Shown: one piece after another, positions 1 to 2,718 of the stretch
Layout: each line of letters starts with the position of its first letter
Position numbering within the stretch: position 1 is the first letter of the stretch
Source: Treponema sp.
GTDB taxonomy: Bacteria > Spirochaetota > Spirochaetia > Treponematales > Treponemataceae
DNA length: 5,067 nucleotides
Reading direction: 5' to 3'
Assembly (NCBI GenBank): GCA_016282455.1
Contig: JAEEKM010000057.1
Coordinates: 1-5,067 of the forward strand
Program-made: the position numbers and the translations under genes
The notes under the pieces: generated by a model
What the model saw: the letters and a program-made list of their open reading frames with translations, nothing else
Database searches by the model: none
What the model was told of the DNA's origin: nothing

Positions 1-75
1 AGTTCCGCGGAGATTCAATTGCCAGAGCACCGACAGAAACTTTTAGAGATGATTCAACAACTAGAAAATAAATAA
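1..75 (+). CDS. C-terminal end of an unidentified protein (partial)
   Basis: Frame 1 is open from the window edge to a TAA at 73-75 and gives 24 residues, beginning SSAEIQLPEH and ending IQQLENK. The tail is charged and rich in Leu/Gln/Glu, as expected for a C-terminal amphipathic helix. Frame 3 is also open to a nearby stop, but its product (many Thr, Asp and Arg) looks less like protein. The fragment is too short to assign a family, so no function is offered. The next gene starts 127 bases downstream behind its own promoter-like sequence, so the two are probably not tightly coupled. No GC-rich terminator follows; there is only an A/T-only inverted repeat (A6T at 76-82, AT6 at 97-103). Confidence 0.5.
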   Translation, partial: SSAEIQLPEHRQKLLEMIQQLENK

Positions 76-120
76 AAAAAATGATTTTAAGATATAATTT
101 TTTCCTTTATTTACAAAAAG

Positions 121-142
121 ATCCCCTCCCTTTCCCTTGACA
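121..142 (+). repeat. C-rich block plus TTGACA, copy 1
   Basis: ATCCCCTCCC at 121-130 is followed after six bases by TTGACA at 137-142. The same ten bases, again followed by TTGACA (after six or seven bases depending on alignment), occur at 932-952. This copy sits directly upstream of the HTH/PTS-IIA gene and overlaps its candidate -35 box. Function is unknown; a shared protein-binding site or a shared RNA motif are both possible. Confidence 0.5.
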
Positions 143-166
143 AATAACCGCAAAATATGTAAATAT
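137..166 (+). promoter_or_regulatory. Candidate sigma70 promoter for the HTH/PTS-IIA gene
   Basis: TTGACA at 137-142 is a perfect -35 hexamer. The -10 is weak: TAAATA at 160-165 (17-base spacer) or AAATAT at 161-166 (18-base spacer, preceded by an extended -10 TG at 158-159). Transcription would begin near 172-174, leaving about 30 bases of leader with the Shine-Dalgarno at 192-196. A second possibility is the perfect TATAAT at 93-98, which has no recognisable -35 at the right distance. The hexamers were read by eye and not scored. Confidence 0.45.
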
Positions 167-184
167 ACCGCAACATATTCCAAT
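147..184 (+). promoter_or_regulatory. Operator-like direct and inverted repeats over the promoter
   Basis: ACCGCAA-x-ATAT occurs at 147-158 and again at 167-178, exactly 20 bases apart, about two helical turns, with a further AAT match at the end of each copy. Overlapping these is an inverted repeat, AATATGT (154-160) and ACATATT (173-179), separated by 12 bases. Both cover the proposed -10 and start-site region of a gene that encodes an HTH protein, so autoregulation is a natural guess. The sequence is AT-rich, which raises the chance of coincidence. Confidence 0.35.
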
Positions 185-191
185 GTATTTC

Positions 192-205
192 AGAGGTCCC
201 TTGTG
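192..205 (+). promoter_or_regulatory. Shine-Dalgarno that fixes a GTG start
   Basis: AGAGG at 192-196 lies six bases before GTG at 203-205. The upstream in-frame TTG at 137 has only a pyrimidine run before it and no purine-rich site. The protein started at GTG begins right at the HTH domain (VEDDILTIEEVAKYL), whereas the 22 extra residues from the TTG resemble no domain I recognise. Confidence 0.7.
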
Positions 206-850
206 GAAGACGATATCCTTACCATAGAAGAAGTTGCAAAGTATCTCCGCGTGAGTGAACGCACTGTATATGACTGGGCACAAAAAGGTGAAATTCCCAG
301 TGGTAAAATCGGAACTGTATGGCGCTTTAAAAAGTCAGAAGTAGAAAAATGGGTCAATGACCGCCTTTCTTCCTCGTCACGTTCCCTGCGCATGGACATA
401 CCTCATCAGGTAAAGAGCATTCTTTCTCCCGAACGCATTGTCTTCCTCAATCATCAGACCAAGCACGATGCCCTGGTGGAACTTTCACAGAATCTTGCCA
501 CTGCACCCCAGATTAAAGATGCAAAGGAACTGGAAGAAGAAATCCTTAAGCGCGAAGAACTCATGTCTACCGCCATCGGAAGGGGAATTGCCATTCCTCA
601 TGTGCGCCTTTCTTCTGTAACAGACCTTGTGGTTTCAGTTGGTATTTCCCGTGCAGACATCATTGACTTCCAGCCTCTTGATGACACTCCTGTCCGCCTT
701 CTTTTCATGATTGCGGCCGCCTATAACCAGCACAGCTACTATCTGCAGACTCTTTCTTTCTTTAGTGCAAGATTAAAAAATCAGGAACTCCGGGACGCCC
801 TTCTTGCAGCCCAGACTCCTCTTGAGGCCTACAATCTGCTTATAAACTAG
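203..850 (+). CDS. HTH DNA-binding domain fused to a PtsN-like PTS IIA domain
   Basis: The 215-residue protein has two parts. Residues 4-55 (ILTIEEVAKYLRVSERTVYDW, then a KIGTVWRFKKSEVEKWV wing) match the excisionase/MerR-like helix-turn-helix family. After a Ser/Arg-rich linker (56-63), residues 64-215 form a fructose/mannitol-type PTS IIA domain of the PtsN (EIIA-Ntr) class. H133 in the GIAIPH motif aligns with the phosphorylated His of PtsN. Such proteins are soluble and accept phosphate from HPr or NPr; the HTH suggests that phosphorylation is read out as DNA binding. HTH-IIA proteins of this sort are known in Chlamydia (PtsN_2) and, as I recall, in spirochaetes, so the architecture is not new. 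By my alignment, the second His seen in E. coli PtsN in the THLHTLS motif is Tyr180 here (YYLQTLS). Target genes cannot be told from the sequence. An alternative start at TTG 137 is judged less likely. The gene is probably monocistronic, ending before the terminator at 973-1003. Confidence 0.9.
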   Translation: MEDDILTIEEVAKYLRVSERTVYDWAQKGEIPSGKIGTVWRFKKSEVEKWVNDRLSSSSRSLRMDIPHQVKSILSPERIVFLNHQTKHDALVELSQNLATAPQIKDAKELEEEILKREELMSTAIGRGIAIPHVRLSSVTDLVVSVGISRADIIDFQPLDDTPVRLLFMIAAAYNQHSYYLQTLSFFSARLKNQELRDALLAAQTPLEAYNLLIN

Positions 851-868
851 AAAAGTTTGCAAAAAAAA

Positions 869-897
869 GTGAAAATCATTCAAGATTTTCCTATACA
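869..897 (+). promoter_or_regulatory. Weak candidate promoter inside the 851-1128 spacer
   Basis: GTGAAA at 869-874 (four of six -35 bases) is followed after 17 bases by TATACA at 892-897 (four of six -10 bases). Its -10 is preceded by TTTCC, as are two of the -10 boxes ahead of malQ. Transcription would start near 904 and would meet the terminator at 996-1003 after about 100 bases, with no gene between. An AT-rich inverted repeat (GAAAATC 871-877, GATTTTC 884-890) overlaps the spacer and could be an operator. Confidence 0.3.
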
Positions 898-931
898 TAG
901 TCGATATATAAAATGCCTGGTGATCAATTTT

Positions 932-952
932 ATCCCCTCCCACCCATTGACA
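932..952 (+). repeat. C-rich block plus TTGACA, copy 2
   Basis: ATCCCCTCCC at 932-941 followed by TTGACA at 947-952 repeats the arrangement at 121-142. No -10 box lies 16-18 bases after this TTGACA; that position is occupied by hairpin sequence. The shared motif therefore is not explained simply by both copies being promoters. Confidence 0.5.
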
Positions 953-972
953 TCAGGTATGCCTGATGGGCA

Positions 973-1003
973 TGGCCGGTGTAACAGCCGGCCGCTTTTT
1001 TTT
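973..1003 (+). terminator. Rho-independent terminator
   Basis: GGCCGG (974-979) pairs with CCGGCC (988-993); U-G pairs at 980/987 and 973/994 can lengthen the stem. The loop is six bases and the stem is followed by eight T's at 996-1003. This is a strong GC-rich hairpin in otherwise AT-rich DNA. It ends transcription from the HTH/PTS-IIA gene and/or the candidate small RNA, and isolates them from malQ. The last three T's also form the start of the next candidate -35 box. Confidence 0.87.
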
Positions 1004-1029
1004 ACAAACAGTTTCATATTTCCTATAAC
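1001..1029 (+). promoter_or_regulatory. malQ promoter candidate 1 (best -35)
   Basis: TTTACA at 1001-1006 matches five of six -35 bases and TATAAC at 1024-1029 matches five of six -10 bases, with an ideal 17-base spacer. The predicted start is near 1036, giving a ~93-base leader to malQ. The -35 overlaps the T tract of the upstream terminator, a compact arrangement seen in bacteria. Confidence 0.5.
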
Positions 1030-1043
1030 AAAAGTATTAAAAA

Positions 1044-1072
1044 TTTAAAAAAATCCCCCATTTTCCTATAAA
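1044..1072 (+). promoter_or_regulatory. malQ promoter candidate 2
   Basis: TTTAAA at 1044-1049 (four of six) is followed after 17 bases by TATAAA at 1067-1072 (five of six). The predicted start is near 1079. The background here is highly AT-rich, so the match is less significant than it looks. The -10 is preceded by TTTCC, as in candidate 1. Confidence 0.35.
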
Positions 1073-1076
1073 ACTC

Positions 1077-1105
1077 TTTCAAATAGTGCAATCTTGTTCT
1101 ATAAT
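1077..1105 (+). promoter_or_regulatory. malQ promoter candidate 3 (perfect -10)
   Basis: TATAAT at 1100-1105 is a perfect -10. At 17 bases upstream, TTTCAA (1077-1082) matches only three of six -35 bases. The predicted start is near 1111-1112, leaving a very short leader with the Shine-Dalgarno (AAGGAG, 1115-1120) almost at the 5' end. A weak -35 with a perfect -10 is the usual pattern of an activator-dependent promoter, though this is only suggestive. Confidence 0.5.
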
Positions 1106-1128
1106 AGTTCACCTAAGGAGACTATTTC

Positions 1129-2706
1129 ATGTCAGAAAGAAAGAGCGGCGTTTTGCTGCATATTACGTCACTTCCCGGAACACCGGGAATTGGAACTTTG
1201 GGAACAAATGCATTCCGTTTTGCGGACTGGCTTAAATCAGCGGGACAGACACTCTGGCAGGTGCTTCCCCTGGGACCAACAGGTTACGGCGACAGTCCAT
1301 ACGCAAGTTTTTCTACCTTTGCAGGAAATCCCCTTTTAATAGATTTAGACGATCTGGTAAAACGCGGTTGGGCTGACCCCAATGAGATTACCCCTCCGGA
1401 CTATATTAAAAACACTGGCTATGTAGATTTTGGAAGTGTAGTCTGGTGGAAGATGCCTCTTCTTTACAAGTGCGGCTCTTATTTCCAAAAGCACTGCAAT
1501 CAGGCTGACCGGGTTGCCTACGAAGCATTTAAAAACGATAACGCAGTCTGGCTTAATAACTTTGCAGACTTTACTTCCATCAAAAAATTCTATGATGCAA
1601 AAGCAAAAGATGAAGGCGTTTCAGGTGTAAAGAGCATGTGGAATCAGTTCTGGCCTAAAGACCTTGCAAGCCATGACCCGACTGCAGTTTCAAAATGGGA
1701 CGGAAGTCACACAGAAGACATTGAAGCCATTAAAACAGTTCAGTTCTTCTTCTACACCCAGTGGAATGCCCTTAAAAAATATGCAAATTCTCTCGGCATA
1801 AAGATTATTGGAGACATCCCCATTTTCGTCGCAGGAGACTCAGCTGATGTCTGGGCCGCCCAGCACCTTTTCCAGATGGACAAAGATACCCTTCTGCAGA
1901 AAACCTGTGCCGGTGTTCCGCCTGATTACTTCAGCGCTACTGGTCAGCTTTGGGGTAACCCCCTTTATGACTGGGATGCAATGAAAAAAGACAACTACAG
2001 CTGGTGGGTAGACCGCATCAAGCAGATGCTTAAACTTGTAGATATTGTCCGCATTGACCACTTCCGCGGTTTTGAAGCCTACTGGCAGATTCCTTACGGT
2101 GCACCAAATGCAATTGAAGGTAAGTGGGTTAAAGGCCCTGATCATGCCCTTTTTGCAGAGATTAAAAAACGTCTCGGTGACCTTCCCATTATTGCAGAAG
2201 ACCTTGGCGTAATTACAGAAGAAGTAGAAGCCCTTCGTGACGACTGTGCTTTCCCCGGCATGAAGATTCTTCAGTTTGCCTTTAACTCCGAAGAGTGGAC
2301 GGAAGAAAGTGAAGAAAACAAAGACCTTCCTTCAAACTTCAAGAGCCCCAATGTTATCGTCTACACAGGTACTCACGACAACGATACAACTACCGGTTAC
2401 TTTGCAGGCGACAGCGAAGACAAAATCCAGCTCCGTGCAAATGCCGCTCATTACTTTAAGCTCAAGGGAAAACCCAGCGCAAGTGAGCTTACCCATGTGC
2501 TCATTAACGCAGCCTTTGAAAGTACTGCCGACACTGCAATTATCCCCATGCAGGATTTATTTGCCCTCGGAAGCGAAGCCCGCATGAACACCCCCAGTAC
2601 CCTTGGAGGAACAAACTGGGCCTGGCGCATGGATGAATCTCAGTTCAGTGCCTCCATTGCACAGAAACTTAAGGATCTGTCTGTAAAAACAAAACGCAAT
2701 CAGTAG
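1129..2706 (+). CDS. malQ: 4-alpha-glucanotransferase (amylomaltase), GH77
   Basis: This cytoplasmic enzyme transfers alpha-1,4-glucan segments between maltodextrins and releases glucose, preparing them for phosphorylase. The 525-residue length is that of a compact, single-domain GH77 enzyme. Family motifs are in order: SGVLLHITSLPG near the N-terminus, WQVLPLGPTGYGDSPY (43-58), GDIPIFVAGDSADVW (228-242), GVPPDYFSATGQLWGNPLYDW (262-282), VDIVRIDHFRG (304-314), IIAEDLG (354-360) and YTGTHDNDT (412-420). By family knowledge D310 is the nucleophile, E357 the acid/base and D417 the third catalytic carboxylate; all are present. ATG 1129 is well supported by AAGGAG eight bases upstream. There is no signal peptide, truncation or frameshift. 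It is the first gene of an operon with the downstream sensor and lies behind a terminator and up to three promoter candidates. Codon use resembles that of its neighbours, with no sign of recent transfer. Confidence 0.97.
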   Translation: MSERKSGVLLHITSLPGTPGIGTLGTNAFRFADWLKSAGQTLWQVLPLGPTGYGDSPYASFSTFAGNPLLIDLDDLVKRGWADPNEITPPDYIKNTGYVDFGSVVWWKMPLLYKCGSYFQKHCNQADRVAYEAFKNDNAVWLNNFADFTSIKKFYDAKAKDEGVSGVKSMWNQFWPKDLASHDPTAVSKWDGSHTEDIEAIKTVQFFFYTQWNALKKYANSLGIKIIGDIPIFVAGDSADVWAAQHLFQMDKDTLLQKTCAGVPPDYFSATGQLWGNPLYDWDAMKKDNYSWWVDRIKQMLKLVDIVRIDHFRGFEAYWQIPYGAPNAIEGKWVKGPDHALFAEIKKRLGDLPIIAEDLGVITEEVEALRDDCAFPGMKILQFAFNSEEWTEESEENKDLPSNFKSPNVIVYTGTHDNDTTTGYFAGDSEDKIQLRANAAHYFKLKGKPSASELTHVLINAAFESTADTAIIPMQDLFALGSEARMNTPSTLGGTNWAWRMDESQFSASIAQKLKDLSVKTKRNQ

Positions 2707-2718
2707 GAGAACAATATG
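2704..2718 (+). promoter_or_regulatory. Shine-Dalgarno overlapping the malQ stop codon
   Basis: AGGAG at 2705-2709 shares two bases with the malQ stop TAG (2704-2706) and lies six bases before ATG 2716. Ribosomes finishing malQ would cover or clear this site, so translational coupling is likely. It also settles the start of the sensor gene, because the later in-frame ATG at 2746 has no comparable site. Confidence 0.75.

Larger units (their letters stand above)
904..1003 (+). ncRNA. Candidate ~100-nt structured small RNA
   Basis: This stretch has no convincing reading frame but shows ordered structure. Stem 1 pairs ATAAAAT (908-914) with ATTTTAT (927-933). A C-rich linker follows at 934-945 (CCCCTCCCACCC). 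Stem 2 pairs CATCAGG (951-957) with CCTGATG (962-968) around a four-base loop. Stem 3 is the intrinsic terminator (974-993) with eight T's. A weak promoter lies just upstream. Pyrimidine/C-rich unpaired segments between hairpins are typical of sRNAs that pair with Shine-Dalgarno sites, such as RsaE. It matches no riboswitch or RNA family that I recognise. The same region could simply be the 3' end of the HTH/PTS-IIA transcript, so this remains a hypothesis. Confidence 0.3.

Noticed and set aside
93..98. Perfect TATAAT as the main promoter of the HTH/PTS-IIA gene
   Set aside because: No -35-like hexamer lies 16-18 bases upstream, so it is kept only as an alternative to the TTGACA promoter.
76..103. 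A/T-only inverted repeat after the first gene as a terminator
   Set aside because: The stem has no GC pairs and a 14-base loop; such matches are expected by chance in poly-A/poly-T DNA.
137..202. N-terminal extension of the HTH/PTS-IIA protein from TTG 137
   Set aside because: It has no Shine-Dalgarno, the TTG is part of a -35 box, the extra residues match no domain, and GTG 203 has a good site.
913..993. Known riboswitch (ZTP, c-di-GMP, fluoride, guanidine) in the malQ leader
   Set aside because: The conserved core bases of these classes are not present, and the terminator is followed by new promoters rather than directly by a gene.
857..1048. 63-residue reading frame starting at TTG in the spacer
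   Set aside because: It runs through the terminator hairpin and T tract, has no ribosome-binding site and a product without recognisable features.
1840..2145. 101-residue minus-strand reading frame inside malQ
   Set aside because: It lies wholly opposite catalytic-core codons of a clear GH77 gene and its product resembles no known protein.
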